Positions 7,827 through 17,670 are shown, counted from the stretch's first letter. The stretch is DNA of 64,000 bases from Nitrospira sp. (GCA_024998685.1 JACOEH010000009.1:1-64000); one strand, 5' to 3'. The notes: a model not told the origin generated them from the sequence alone. Program-made: numbers and translations.

Positions 7827-8126
7827 ATGAAGCGAGATGTCGTTGTCGCCGCGCTCCCTCGAAGCACCAACAGACGAGTGACGAAGCTTCCGACGAAGTC
7901 CTCCGCCAGGTCCTTGAACGATGTCACATGGCGTCTGGAGAGGTTGGAAGGGCAGATGCAAAAACTGTCCGAACTTGTTCGGGATCATGCTGAAGATATG
8001 GATCGTCTGGTGAAAATTGTCGCAGAAAACAGCGATATCATCCGCCGGCAGTTGCTTCGGAAACATCATGAGAAAGTTCGGGTGAGGAAACATTTGCGGG
8101 AGGTAGACGCTTCCACGGAATGTTGA
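7827..8126 (+). CDS. Small coiled-coil protein of unknown function
   Basis: A 99-aa basic protein with a good ribosome-binding site (AAAGGAG, 5-6 bases before ATG). Residues about 35-70 (WRLERLEGQMQKLSELV ...) show heptad spacing of Leu/Met/Val, so a coiled coil is likely. No signal peptide or membrane segment. It is divergent from glgC, and its upstream region covers the spurious N-terminal extension of the glgC frame. I do not recognise a family. Confidence 0.6.
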   Translation: MKRDVVVAALPRSTNRRVTKLPTKSSARSLNDVTWRLERLEGQMQKLSELVRDHAEDMDRLVKIVAENSDIIRRQLLRKHHEKVRVRKHLREVDASTEC

Positions 8127-8311
8127 TCGAGGCGCTGCGCCCTGCCGGCTACTCCGCTGCCCTATATTATTCTCAGCCTCGCGCAAATTAGGATTTCTCG
8201 GAACCTCTTTCATTGCCCTATTCACGAGTGCATCGAGTATAATTGCCGCGCCTTCTCGGTGCGGAGAAGGTACGCCTTCGCATATACGCAGCATATGGCT
8301 GTGATGAGAGA

Positions 8312-9637
8312 ATGGTTCAACGACTACGTATTGCCTCCCTCTGCCTCGCCGTCTCAATCGGGAGTTCCGTTGGCGGTGAGTCCTTGTCAGCCGGGCAGGT
8401 GATGAGCGTCGCTTCGGCTGAAGCCCCAGCGGTTGCCGTACCCTCAGCACGTCCTCTACGCATGAGCCTCGAAGAGGCGATCGGACTCTTTCTCCGCCAA
8501 AATCTCGACCTATTAATCGCGAAATACGGGATTGCGTTCAGCAAGGGACAACAGATTACCGCCCGACTGTTTCCGAATCCCGTCGCCTCAATGGGACTGG
8601 TGAGCTCGCCGGTCCAGGGCCGCACGCTGGGGAACAGCGGACAGGTTTTCCCTCAGATCCAGCAGTTGTTTGAGTTGGCGGGTAAACGAGGGTATCGGAT
8701 CGAGAGCGCGGAATACGGACTGCAGTCTGCGGAGGCCGCCTTTGAAGATGCCGTTCGGCAACTGAGTTTCGCCGTCAAGGATGCCTACTACCGTGTCCAA
8801 CTGGCGCGGAGACGGCTGGCATTGGCGGAGGAAAATAGAGATCGGTTCTCGCGGATTCTCGAGGTCAATACGATTCGATTCAAGAAGGGGTTTATTGCCG
8901 AGGTGGATTTGATCCGTATCCGGTTGCAGTTTATCGACTTTCACTCGCAAGTGATTCTGGCCATTCAAGAAGCGCAGTCGGCTCGATCGGATCTTCGACA
9001 ATTGTTGCGGTCTTCGCCGGCGAGCGACCTGGAACTGACCACCGAACTGGATTACAAGCGGGTGGATCCGGACATCGTCAAGCTCCGTACTGTGGCCATC
9101 GACGCGCGCCCCGATGTTCGCACAAAGCGGATGACGCTGTCACAGCGCGAGGCCGAACTGAAGCTCGCCAAAGCATACCGGATTCCCGATGTCACCGTCG
9201 GCGCGGGCTACGCCGTTCAAGGCCCGCATGGACCCGACAATTCTAATCAGATGGAGTTCAGTCTCGGCATGCCGCTGCCGTTGTTCAACCGCAACCAAGG
9301 CGGTATCATGCAGGCGGAGGCTGCGATGCAGGTTGCAGGAGCTGACCTCGGCAAGACGTTGAATCAAGTCGAGAATCAAGTAGACGTCGCCTATCGCAAC
9401 TTGATCGAAAGTCGTCGATTGGTCGAAGCGTTCCTGGGAGGGGTGCTTGATGATGCGCGCTCGACGATTGCGATCGTCGAGCGCGCCTATGAACGGGGTG
9501 GAGTCACTCTGCTTGATTTGCTCGATGCCGCGAGGACGTCGAGGACGATTCAGCAAAACTATATTGAAGCCTTGTTCAATTACCAACGGAATGTGATTCA
9601 ACTGGAGAGTGCCGTCGGACAGGAACTCGCATCATGA
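8312..9637 (+). CDS. TolC-family outer-membrane efflux protein (CzcC/CusC type)
   Basis: Outer-membrane channel of a tripartite heavy-metal or drug efflux pump. The open frame begins at 8243, but the signal peptide (MVQRLRIASLCLAVSIG) begins at the ATG at 8312, which I take as the start, giving 441 aa. Two OEP repeats are recognisable by SLEEAIGLFLRQN near the N-terminus and the long amphipathic helices with QLARRRLALAEENRDR and EAELKLAKAYRIPDV. It is followed by the adaptor gene (9678) and the RND pump (10914) on the same strand, forming a CzcCBA-like operon. The substrate cannot be read from this protein. Confidence 0.85.
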   Translation: MVQRLRIASLCLAVSIGSSVGGESLSAGQVMSVASAEAPAVAVPSARPLRMSLEEAIGLFLRQNLDLLIAKYGIAFSKGQQITARLFPNPVASMGLVSSPVQGRTLGNSGQVFPQIQQLFELAGKRGYRIESAEYGLQSAEAAFEDAVRQLSFAVKDAYYRVQLARRRLALAEENRDRFSRILEVNTIRFKKGFIAEVDLIRIRLQFIDFHSQVILAIQEAQSARSDLRQLLRSSPASDLELTTELDYKRVDPDIVKLRTVAIDARPDVRTKRMTLSQREAELKLAKAYRIPDVTVGAGYAVQGPHGPDNSNQMEFSLGMPLPLFNRNQGGIMQAEAAMQVAGADLGKTLNQVENQVDVAYRNLIESRRLVEAFLGGVLDDARSTIAIVERAYERGGVTLLDLLDAARTSRTIQQNYIEALFNYQRNVIQLESAVGQELAS

Positions 9638-9677
9638 TGCAGCCGGTAAGAATCGGGTTGAGGTCTCAGATTCACAG

Positions 9678-10850
9678 ATGAAAGCCTTTCCGGGGTATTC
9701 CCGCAAGCGTTTCCACGATCTTTCCTTAGCCCACGCCTTGATCCTGGTCCTCTTGTTTCTCTCCACATGCGGTCCGAACGACCAGCCTCCGAGACTCGAT
9801 GCGTCCACACACCGGCCGGCCAAGAACGGGACGCTATCTCAGGTCGGGACGGAGCCTCATGTCGAGACGATGATTGTCGAGTTCAGTCCGTCTCGGCAGG
9901 GTTTGACCCTCTCGGGTAAGATCGCCTACGGCGAGGACCGATACTCGCGGATTTCCTCTCCTTTACAGGGGCGTGTTGTGGAAGTGCGAGCCCGTCTGGG
10001 GGGGAGGGTAAAAGCCGGGGATATTTTACTGGTCGTCGATAGTCCGGATATCGCGCAGGCTTACTCAGAATATGTCAAGGAGGATTCTGAGTTGCAGTAT
10101 GCGACGAGGGCGCACGAATTGGCGAATGACCTGTATGAAACCAAGGCACTGGCTCTTAAGGACTTGAAGCAAGCGGAAAACGAATTGGTCAAAGCCCGAG
10201 CGGAGTTTCGCCGCGCCAAAGAACGGTTGCTTTCGCTCTGGATTGCGCCGGACGAGTTGAGCAAGCCGCTGGATAAACAACGGATCACGTCACGATACGA
10301 GATGAAGAGTCCGTTGACCGGGGTCGTCGTCGAGCGTACCGTCACGCCTGGACAGTCCGTGACCGGAGATCCCGCCAATGTGCTCTTTACGGTCGCTGAC
10401 TTGGATGTCCTGCAGGTCGTGGCCGATGTCTACGAGCGAGACCTCGCACTCGTACGAGAAGGTCAGTCGGCTGTCGTGAAGGTGGAAGCGTATCCTGATG
10501 TTGACTTTCCGGCCAAAGTCATAGCGGTGGGGGACGTGGTCGATCCTGCGACAAGAACGATCAAGGTTCGGGCCCGCGTCAACAATGAGACGCACAAGCT
10601 GAAACCGGAAATGTTCGCTCGGCTGCAACTCGACGTGAGCGGCACCGGACCGTTTCTCATCGTGCCGCGTGAAGCGGTCCTGGAACTCGACGGCAAGCAG
10701 TTTGTCTATGTGGTTGAAGAAGGAAATCGGTATATGAAGCGGGACGTGAAGACCGCGAATATTTCGTCGGATCAGATTCGCGTCCTCGAAGGGCTGACGC
10801 AAGGAGAGCGGATCGTGACCAAAGGTGCCGTCTTGATAAAAGGGCAATAG
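9678..10850 (+). CDS. RND efflux periplasmic adaptor, HlyD/CusB family lipoprotein
   Basis: Membrane-fusion subunit linking the inner-membrane pump to the TolC-like channel. The open frame starts at 9609, but the hydrophobic segment and lipobox LSTC (Cys31) fit a start at ATG 9678, giving 390 aa. Features in order are a barrel-sandwich lipoyl half (GRVVEVRARLGGRVKAGDILLVVDS), an alpha hairpin, the second lipoyl half (SPLTGVVVERTVTPGQSV), a beta-barrel domain and the membrane-proximal domain. The N-terminal Met/His-rich metal-binding extension seen in some CusB proteins is absent. It lies 63 bp before the pump gene. Confidence 0.85.
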   Translation: MKAFPGYSRKRFHDLSLAHALILVLLFLSTCGPNDQPPRLDASTHRPAKNGTLSQVGTEPHVETMIVEFSPSRQGLTLSGKIAYGEDRYSRISSPLQGRVVEVRARLGGRVKAGDILLVVDSPDIAQAYSEYVKEDSELQYATRAHELANDLYETKALALKDLKQAENELVKARAEFRRAKERLLSLWIAPDELSKPLDKQRITSRYEMKSPLTGVVVERTVTPGQSVTGDPANVLFTVADLDVLQVVADVYERDLALVREGQSAVVKVEAYPDVDFPAKVIAVGDVVDPATRTIKVRARVNNETHKLKPEMFARLQLDVSGTGPFLIVPREAVLELDGKQFVYVVEEGNRYMKRDVKTANISSDQIRVLEGLTQGERIVTKGAVLIKGQ

Positions 10851-10913
10851 GTCCCGGGCGCCTGATCGGCTGGTCCAGCCTGTCGTTGCAGTGCCGCTGG
10901 ATGCGATGAATCC

Positions 10914-13900
10914 ATGATCGCCAGAATCGTCGAAGTGTCGCTGGTGCAGCGGTTCTTGGTCTGCGCGCTCGGGTTTCTGCTCTTATTCGGGGGGCTCTAC
11001 GCTTTTCATCTTCTCGACATTGTGGCCTATCCTGATCCGTCCCCTCCGATGGTGGAGTTGATCACCCAACTTCCGGGATATTCGGCCGAGGAAATTGAGC
11101 GGCAGATTACGATTCCTATCGAGGTCGCCTTGAACGGCACTCCAAAACTCACGGACATCCGGTCTCTCTCCATTTTCGGACTCAGTGATATCAAGGTGTA
11201 CTTCGATTTCGGCAGCGACTTCTTTCGAGATCGCCAGGAAGTGTTGAATCGGCTCAATTCCGTTCAACTGCCCCAAGGGGTGCAGCCCATGCTTTCTCCT
11301 TGGTGGGCCATCGCCGAGATCTATCGGTATGAGTTGACCGGTCAGGACACGAGTTTGACCGATCTAAAAACCATTCAGGACTGGCAGGTCAGGCGGGCGT
11401 TCAAACGTGTGCCGGGTGTCATCGATGTGACGACGTTCGGCGGCACGACGAAGGAATATCATGTCGATATTGACCCGGGAAAATTGATCGGCTACGGCGT
11501 CAATCTTTCGCAAGTCATGGCCGCCTTAACGAACAGCAACGCCAATGTCGGTGGCAACTATTTGACGATCGGCGCGCAGAGTTACAACATTAGAGGGCTG
11601 GGCCTCATCAATGATCTCGATGACATTGAAAACGTGATGGTGGCGGAAAAGGAAGGGACACCGATCTTCGTCAAGACGTTGGGGAAAGTGACGATCGGGC
11701 ATCGCGTGCGGCTCGGCAAAGTCGGGATCGACGACCGCGATGACGTGGTGGAAGGCGTCGTACTGCTCCAGCGCGGTGCTCAGGCGTTACCGGTCCTCGA
11801 TAAAATCAGAGCGAAAGTCAAGGATCTCAATGAGGAGAAGTTGCCGGATGGAGTCAAGGTCAAGACCTTTTATGATCGGACCGCCTTGATCCATACCACC
11901 GTGGAAACGATCACGGACATCCTCATCAGCGGAATGGCGCTGGTATTCATCACTCTGGTTGTGTTTCTCGGCCATCTCCGCGCGGCCTTTATTGTCGCGC
12001 TGACCATTCCGCTCTCGCTGTTGTTTACCTTCACGATGATGGTGTTCGTCGGGGAGTCTGCAAACTTGATCTCCTTGGGCGCGATCGACTTCGGGATCAT
12101 TGTGGACGCGACGTTGGTGATGGTCGAATGCATCTTTCTCCAGTTAGCGCACCGGAAGCCGCAGGGGCTCACGATTCACCAACACATCATCCGAGCCGCC
12201 GGCCAGGTCGGAAGGCCTATTGTCTTTTCCACCGCGATCATCGTGGTGGCGTTTGTGCCGCTTTTTACGATGAGCGGAGTCCCTGGAAAGATCTTTGCAC
12301 CTATGTCGATCACCTATGGGTTTGCTCTGGTGGGTGCTCTCTTGATGGCATTGACGCTCGCTCCTGTCATGTGCTCCTTTCTCTTGCGGTCGCCGATCAA
12401 GGAGACCGACACGGCAGTCGTCAGGGTCATGCGCAAAAATTGTTTGCGGCTTGTTGCATGGGCGCTGGAGCATCGGATGTCCGTGGTCGGTTTCGCGACA
12501 TGCCTGGTAGTGTTTGCCTTCCTTGGGCTGCGATTGGTGGGCGGTGAGTTCATGCCGCCTCTGGAGGAAGGGAATTTATGGGTCCGAGCGACGATGCCCG
12601 TCGATATTTCTTTTGATCAGGCCGACCGACTCACGAACGACATCCGTCGCATGTTTCGGGAATCGCGGGAAGTGGAAACGGTCGTTTCCCAGCTGGGACG
12701 GCCGGATGATGGAACGGACCCCACCAGTTTTTTTAATGCGGAATTCTTGGCAAATCTCAAGCCTGCATCGGAATGGCGCCGAGGGGTGAGCAAAGATGAT
12801 CTGATCGAAGAAATCGAGCATCGACTGAACACCATCCCCGGCGTTATTTTTAATTTCTCTCAGGTCATCGAAGACAATGTCGAAGAAGCGATGTCGGGTG
12901 TAAAGAGTGAAAACTCGATCAAATTGTTCGGCTCCGATTTGAAGATCATGGAAGCAAAGGCCGTCGAGATTGAATCGGTGATGAAAACGGTTTTCGGCGT
13001 GAAGGACTTGGGCATCTTCCGGCTGACCGGTCAACCGAATTTGTTGATTCAAGTCGATCGCGAAGCGAGCGCCCGTTATGGACTGCGGGTCTCCGATGTG
13101 AATGCAGTCGTTCAGGCCGCCGTCGGCGGTCAAGCCGTGACCCAGGTCTATGAGGGAGAGAAGTTGTTCGACTTAGTCGTCAGGTTCCTTCCGGAATATC
13201 GGCGGGACGTCGAGACCATCGGCAATATTTTGGTGAGCACGCCGAATGGAGCGCGTATCCCGCTCAAACAGGTGGCAACCATTACCATACAGACCGGAGC
13301 CTTCATCATCTATCGAGAGAATAACGAGCGGTATATTCCGATCAAATTCAGCGTACGGGACCGCGATCTCCAGGGTACGGTCGAAGAGGCGCAGGCAGAA
13401 TTGGCGCAGAAGGTCACGTTGCCGAATGGATACCGCATAGAGTGGGCAGGGCAGTACGATCAGCTCAAGGATGAGCAAAAACGGTTGGCGAAGGTCGTTC
13501 CGGTGAGTCTGATCATCATTCTCTTTTTGCTCTATACCGCGTTCGGCTCACTGAAGAATGCATTGCTGGTGCTGGCCGCGGTACCCTTTGCGCTGATAGG
13601 AGGCGTGCTGTCGCTGGTGATCACTCATACCGACTTCAGTATTTCAGCCGCCGTGGGAATGATTTCGACCTTGGGCGTCGCAATATTGGGCGGCGTGTTG
13701 TTGATCTCGCGCATTGAAGAGTTCCGAAGGGAAGGGGTTGAGTTGCGGCAAGCCGTGATACGCGGCGTCGATGTCCAGATGCGTCCCATTCTGATGGCGA
13801 CCTTGAGCGCGGCTCTCGGACTATTGCCCGCTTCTCTGGCGACCGGCATCGGCGCTCAAGCGCAGCAGCCGTTGGCACGCGTGGTGGTTGGAGGGATGCT

Positions 13901-13985
13901 GACGGCGGCTTTCTTGATTCTCGTGGTGTTGCCGGTTCTCTACGAAATCGTGCATCAGCGTGATACTCTTAAAGCTCAGGAATAG
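10914..13985 (+). CDS. HME-type RND efflux pump (CzcA/CusA family)
   Basis: Inner-membrane proton-driven exporter of 1023 aa. It has the RND layout of TM1, a large periplasmic loop, TM2-7, a second loop and TM8-12. The heavy-metal-efflux signature in TM4 is visible as GAIDFGIIVDATLVMVE at about residues 390-406, supplying the proton-relay Asp residues. The loop motif PGYSAEEIERQ and the TM-adjacent SLLFTFTMMVF also fit. It forms an operon with the outer-membrane and adaptor genes upstream. HME-RND pumps usually export Cu/Ag or Co/Zn/Cd; which one is not clear from what I can see. The HEAT-repeat gene follows, with its GTG start 46 bp after the stop. Confidence 0.9.
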   Translation: MIARIVEVSLVQRFLVCALGFLLLFGGLYAFHLLDIVAYPDPSPPMVELITQLPGYSAEEIERQITIPIEVALNGTPKLTDIRSLSIFGLSDIKVYFDFGSDFFRDRQEVLNRLNSVQLPQGVQPMLSPWWAIAEIYRYELTGQDTSLTDLKTIQDWQVRRAFKRVPGVIDVTTFGGTTKEYHVDIDPGKLIGYGVNLSQVMAALTNSNANVGGNYLTIGAQSYNIRGLGLINDLDDIENVMVAEKEGTPIFVKTLGKVTIGHRVRLGKVGIDDRDDVVEGVVLLQRGAQALPVLDKIRAKVKDLNEEKLPDGVKVKTFYDRTALIHTTVETITDILISGMALVFITLVVFLGHLRAAFIVALTIPLSLLFTFTMMVFVGESANLISLGAIDFGIIVDATLVMVECIFLQLAHRKPQGLTIHQHIIRAAGQVGRPIVFSTAIIVVAFVPLFTMSGVPGKIFAPMSITYGFALVGALLMALTLAPVMCSFLLRSPIKETDTAVVRVMRKNCLRLVAWALEHRMSVVGFATCLVVFAFLGLRLVGGEFMPPLEEGNLWVRATMPVDISFDQADRLTNDIRRMFRESREVETVVSQLGRPDDGTDPTSFFNAEFLANLKPASEWRRGVSKDDLIEEIEHRLNTIPGVIFNFSQVIEDNVEEAMSGVKSENSIKLFGSDLKIMEAKAVEIESVMKTVFGVKDLGIFRLTGQPNLLIQVDREASARYGLRVSDVNAVVQAAVGGQAVTQVYEGEKLFDLVVRFLPEYRRDVETIGNILVSTPNGARIPLKQVATITIQTGAFIIYRENNERYIPIKFSVRDRDLQGTVEEAQAELAQKVTLPNGYRIEWAGQYDQLKDEQKRLAKVVPVSLIIILFLLYTAFGSLKNALLVLAAVPFALIGGVLSLVITHTDFSISAAVGMISTLGVAILGGVLLISRIEEFRREGVELRQAVIRGVDVQMRPILMATLSAALGLLPASLATGIGAQAQQPLARVVVGGMLTAAFLILVVLPVLYEIVHQRDTLKAQE

Positions 13986-14031
13986 GCGGTTGACGGATGC
14001 ATTGGACAATAAAGAAAGGAGCGCCATCATC

Positions 14032-14826
14032 GTGAGGCAATCTTTCCTATTCAGATTGGGAATGATTTGGATGCTTGGCCTGGTGGGTGGAGCGGAACCA
14101 TCGTACGCATGGGCGGATCACATCCGGGTCTGGCAAGTTCAGGTGCCCTATGAAGCGCCGCCGAAGAGTCAGGATGTGCCGGATGTCTCGATTCCCGTCA
14201 ATAAGAACCCGCTCAGCCCTGAAGAACTCAAGCGCACGGAAGCCTTGCTGCCGTTGCTTGAAGGGAAACAGGAGTTCTGGGCCATGGGGGAATTCGTGCA
14301 TTTGGGAGAGCCGGCTGTTCCCGTCCTTGTTCAGGCTCTGACCATGCCGAGCCCGCGGATTCGGTACAATGCAATCGAAACCTTGCTGATGATGAAGGGG
14401 GTCGCCGGGGTGCCCGCCCTTGTCTCCACCGCAAAGGAGCCCGGCGAAATTCCTCGGGTGCGGGAACATGCCCTGCGTGTTGCTGTCCGTCTGGATTCGA
14501 CGAAAGCGCCCGAGGCGATTGAAGCCATGGCAAAAGATCCCAATCCATCCATCAGAAAAGCGGCGGTGTTCGAAGCGCGGTACGTCCGGCAGAAGACTAT
14601 CATTCCCATCTTGATTCCGGTGGTGAGCGACGACGAGCGCTTCGTGGCGCTGTCGGCATTGCAATCACTCTGGATTCTGACTCGCCATGAGACCGAGTTC
14701 CACGATTGGGATACATCGACCAAGCAGGATCGTGCGGCGTGGTCGAGCGAATGGACGGAGTGGTGGGACGCCAATAAGGAGACCTTCGAGATTCCCGAAC
14801 CGCAACGGCCGAAGCGGGGTTCGTAA
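14032..14826 (+). CDS. Exported HEAT-repeat protein downstream of the efflux pump
   Basis: A protein of 264 aa if started at GTG 14032, which has AAGGAG 10 bases upstream and is directly followed by a signal peptide (FRLGMIWMLGLVGG...YAWA). The open frame extends back to 13960 inside the pump gene without a ribosome-binding site. The mature part has alpha-helical HEAT-like repeats (LGEPAVPVLVQAL, GVAGVPALVSTA, EAIEAMAKDPNPSIRKAAVFEA), often protein-interaction scaffolds. A Trp-rich C-terminal segment (WSSEWTEWW) follows. Position suggests co-transcription with the RND operon, but a role in efflux is only a guess. Confidence 0.75.
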   Translation: MRQSFLFRLGMIWMLGLVGGAEPSYAWADHIRVWQVQVPYEAPPKSQDVPDVSIPVNKNPLSPEELKRTEALLPLLEGKQEFWAMGEFVHLGEPAVPVLVQALTMPSPRIRYNAIETLLMMKGVAGVPALVSTAKEPGEIPRVREHALRVAVRLDSTKAPEAIEAMAKDPNPSIRKAAVFEARYVRQKTIIPILIPVVSDDERFVALSALQSLWILTRHETEFHDWDTSTKQDRAAWSSEWTEWWDANKETFEIPEPQRPKRGS

Positions 14827-14897
14827 AAGCCGGGAACTTGCGGGCCCCGAGATTCCTGTGTTACGTATAACAGGATATGAGGCTCATGAGCTGAACG

Positions 14898-15422
14898 ATG
14901 CTGAAGATCGCCAAGCTGGGTAATCCTATCCTTCGCAAAGCTTCCGCTCCGATCGATCCGCGTGAGATCAAATCGTCCGAGATCCAGCGGCTGATCGACG
15001 ACATGTTTGAAACGATGTATGACGAGCCGGGCATCGGGTTGGCCGCTCCCCAAGTTTCACGTTCGATTCAATTGGCCGTCATGGGTTGCAAAGGGGAGGG
15101 CGGATTTCCCGAAACGGTCCTCATCAACCCTTCGATTGTGTATTATGGGCCGGAACAGGTGGAAAACTGGGAAGGTTGTCTGAGCGTCGATGGATTGAGG
15201 GGCAAGGTGACCAGACCCTCATTGGTGCGGGTCAAGGGGCTGGATCGGAAGGGCAAGGTCCTGGATTTTGAAGCGACCGACCTCTATGCCGTATGCATTC
15301 AGCACGAGCTTGATCACTTGATCGGCAAAGTCTTTCTTGATCGCATGGCGGATATGTCTACCCTCACTCAGCTGCACGAATTCTCGCAATATTGGCAGAA
15401 AGAGCCGACGAGCGTGATTTAA
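14898..15422 (+). CDS. def: Peptide deformylase
   Basis: Removes the N-formyl group from nascent proteins using a metal ion. All three family motifs are present: GIGLAAPQ (45-52), EGCLS (92-96) with the metal-ligand Cys, and QHELDH (135-140) with two His ligands and the catalytic Glu. The length of 174 aa is normal. It sits between the HEAT-repeat gene and an ABC exporter, and fmt is not seen nearby. Confidence 0.97.
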   Translation: MLKIAKLGNPILRKASAPIDPREIKSSEIQRLIDDMFETMYDEPGIGLAAPQVSRSIQLAVMGCKGEGGFPETVLINPSIVYYGPEQVENWEGCLSVDGLRGKVTRPSLVRVKGLDRKGKVLDFEATDLYAVCIQHELDHLIGKVFLDRMADMSTLTQLHEFSQYWQKEPTSVI

Positions 15423-15444
15423 TGCCTGCCGCGCTGAATCGATT

Positions 15445-17169
15445 GTGAAGTCCCTTTTTCGCGTTCTGCAATATCTTCGTCCTCACCGCGCGCTTGCGGT
15501 CGCGACCCTCGTCTGCGCCGCATGCGCGACGGCGATGGAGCTGGTGCCTCCCTGGGTCATCAAGATCATTATCGACGATGTGATTCAGGCGAAGCAGGCG
15601 TCGTTGTTGCCATGGGCGATCGGTCTTCTGGTCGGCGCCCACGTGCTCAAGAACCTGTTTGCGTCACTCAGAATCCGGCTGAATAATCAACTTGAGCAGA
15701 CTGTCGTCCACGACCTTCGCCGGCATATCTTCTCCGCTCTCCAACGTCTGTCCATCACCTACTTTGAGAATCGCTCGACGGGAGAGATCATGTCCCGGGT
15801 GACCAACGACACGGAGCATGTCGAGCGGATTTTCATCGACGGGGTCGAAGGCATGCTGACGGCGTCGTTGACTCTTATCGGGATCACGGGTCTCTTGTTC
15901 ATGCTCAATTGGAAGCTGGCGGCGCTTTCTTTCTTGCCGATCCCGTTACTTGCCTTGTCCGCGAGCTGGTTTACGTCGAAGGTCCATGGATATTATCGGG
16001 AGACCCGTCAGAGCGCCGCCGAACTGAACGGCTATCTCCAAGATGCCCTGTCCGGTATCAGGGAGACGATGGGGTTCGGGCGGCAGAGGCACGAACAAGC
16101 GCGTTTCGACCGGCTGAGCCGGGCGTATAGCGAGAAGAACCTCAAGGCGATGGTCTTGTGGTCGATGTATTCGCCGGGCATGATTCTGGTTGCCGCCTTT
16201 GGGACCGTCTTGATCCTCTGGTACGGTGCGGGGGAGGTCATGGAAGGCCGCCTCACACTCGGCGAGTTGGTGTTGTTTCTGTCCTACCTGGCGATGTTCT
16301 ATGTCCCCATCAATCAGATTCATTCCGTCAATCATATGCTGCAACATGCATTGGCGGCGAGCGAGCGGGTCTTTGATGTGTTGGATACGATCCCGGAAGT
16401 CGCCGATCGTCCAGGAGTGGTCGCTCCGGTCCATCGCGCTCATGGGGCAGTTCGATTCGACCGGGTCCGATTCCACTATCGCGCCGACGTTCCGGTGCTG
16501 AAAGGATTTTCGACGGCCGTACCGGAGGGAGAGCGTGTGGCACTGGTCGGGATGAGCGGGGCGGGGAAGAGCACTCTGCTGAAGCTGTTGATGCGGTTTT
16601 ACGACGTCACAGAGGGCGCGATCGTTATCGACGGGAAGGATATTCGCGATGTGCCGATTGCGTACCTACGGCAGCAGATCGGGTTCGTGCAACAAGAGCC
16701 GTTCTTGTTCAACGGGACGGTTCGAGACAACCTTTTATACGGCGACTTGCATGCAGACCAAGCTCGGCTGGAAGCAGCTGCACGCGCTGCTCGGGCGCAT
16801 GAGTTCATCACGGCGTTGCCTGAAGGGTATGACACCTGGATCGGAGAACGAGGCGTCAAACTGTCGGTCGGGCAAAAACAGCGGGTTTCCATCGCTCGGG
16901 TGCTGTTGAAGGATCCGCCGATCGTCATTTTTGACGAGGCCACCTCCAATATTGATACGGAAACCGAGGTGAAAATCCGCGAAGCATTGGCCGAGCTCAC
17001 CATGGGCCGAACCACATTCATCATCGCCCATCGTTTATCCACGCTTCACGATGTGGACCGAATTTTGGTGCTCGATACAGGTCGATTAGTGGAGGAAGGC
17101 CGGCATGACGAACTGCTGAGCCGAGGAGGAGTGTACGCAGGTCTATACGAGGCTCAGTTTCAAGTGTAG
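15445..17169 (+). CDS. ABC exporter, MsbA-like half transporter
   Basis: A 574-aa protein with an N-terminal six-helix exporter domain and a C-terminal ATPase. Walker A GMSGAGKST is at about 369-377, the signature LSVGQ at about 473-477, Walker B IVIFDEATS at about 492-500, and the switch His in IAHRLS. The start is GTG 15445, because the only nearby ATG (15422) runs into a stop after eight codons. Half transporters of this type homodimerise to flip lipids, lipid A precursors or peptides; this one could be MsbA, but lipid A genes are not adjacent. The gap to def is 22 bp, so the two are probably co-transcribed. Confidence 0.9.
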   Translation: MKSLFRVLQYLRPHRALAVATLVCAACATAMELVPPWVIKIIIDDVIQAKQASLLPWAIGLLVGAHVLKNLFASLRIRLNNQLEQTVVHDLRRHIFSALQRLSITYFENRSTGEIMSRVTNDTEHVERIFIDGVEGMLTASLTLIGITGLLFMLNWKLAALSFLPIPLLALSASWFTSKVHGYYRETRQSAAELNGYLQDALSGIRETMGFGRQRHEQARFDRLSRAYSEKNLKAMVLWSMYSPGMILVAAFGTVLILWYGAGEVMEGRLTLGELVLFLSYLAMFYVPINQIHSVNHMLQHALAASERVFDVLDTIPEVADRPGVVAPVHRAHGAVRFDRVRFHYRADVPVLKGFSTAVPEGERVALVGMSGAGKSTLLKLLMRFYDVTEGAIVIDGKDIRDVPIAYLRQQIGFVQQEPFLFNGTVRDNLLYGDLHADQARLEAAARAARAHEFITALPEGYDTWIGERGVKLSVGQKQRVSIARVLLKDPPIVIFDEATSNIDTETEVKIREALAELTMGRTTFIIAHRLSTLHDVDRILVLDTGRLVEEGRHDELLSRGGVYAGLYEAQFQV

Positions 17170-17260
17170 CTTGAGGCGACGAGTGTTGACTTTCTCGCTT
17201 CAGAGATGTTGCCGATGCGACGAGGAGGTCGGTATACTGCAGGATCAAGAGGAATGATCG

Positions 17261-17455
17261 ATGGTGCTGCTGTACGAGAGTGATCCGCTGGATGACGAAC
17301 ATGCACGCGGACGTTTCTACCATGTCTGCAGAGGTCGGATCGATCGGACTCCCTTGAATGTTCCGGAACCGGATCGTCCGTACGAGTGTTCACAGTGCGG
17401 AATTGATCTCGAAGCCGAGGATTTCTTCGTGGCCCTTCAGAAAGGATCGGTGTAG
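17261..17455 (+). CDS. Small zinc-ribbon-like protein of unknown function
   Basis: A 64-aa protein with AGAGGA about 7 bases before ATG. It contains C23 and a CSQC pair near residue 43-46 in a short hydrophilic sequence, compatible with a half zinc ribbon. It is followed after 5 bases by a second small Cys-pair protein, so the two are likely one transcription unit. No family recognised. Confidence 0.55.
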   Translation: MVLLYESDPLDDEHARGRFYHVCRGRIDRTPLNVPEPDRPYECSQCGIDLEAEDFFVALQKGSV

Positions 17456-17460
17456 GAGCA

Positions 17461-17670
17461 ATGACCGGGAGTGTCGGGAGAAAAACGGTAGGGGTTTCGC
17501 GAGGCCTGATGATGCTGTGCGAGACCTGTTATGCTCAAGTCGTCAACGAAAAACTTCCGGACGGAAAGAACTTCGTGGCCGACTTCGAAGCCTTGTTGGA
17601 TAGGATCTGTCCCGGTTGCACCGACATCAATCGGCCCCTTATCGACGACATGGCCGGGAGCGGCGAGTAG
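17461..17670 (+). CDS. Small two-CxxC protein of unknown function
   Basis: A 69-aa protein started at ATG 17461 behind TAGGAGCA. Two Cys pairs, C20-x-x-C23 and C50-x-x-C53 (CETC and CPGC), would make a complete four-Cys zinc site. It is encoded just 5 bp after the preceding small Cys-containing gene. It might be a small metal-binding regulator or accessory protein. No family recognised. Confidence 0.6.
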   Translation: MTGSVGRKTVGVSRGLMMLCETCYAQVVNEKLPDGKNFVADFEALLDRICPGCTDINRPLIDDMAGSGE

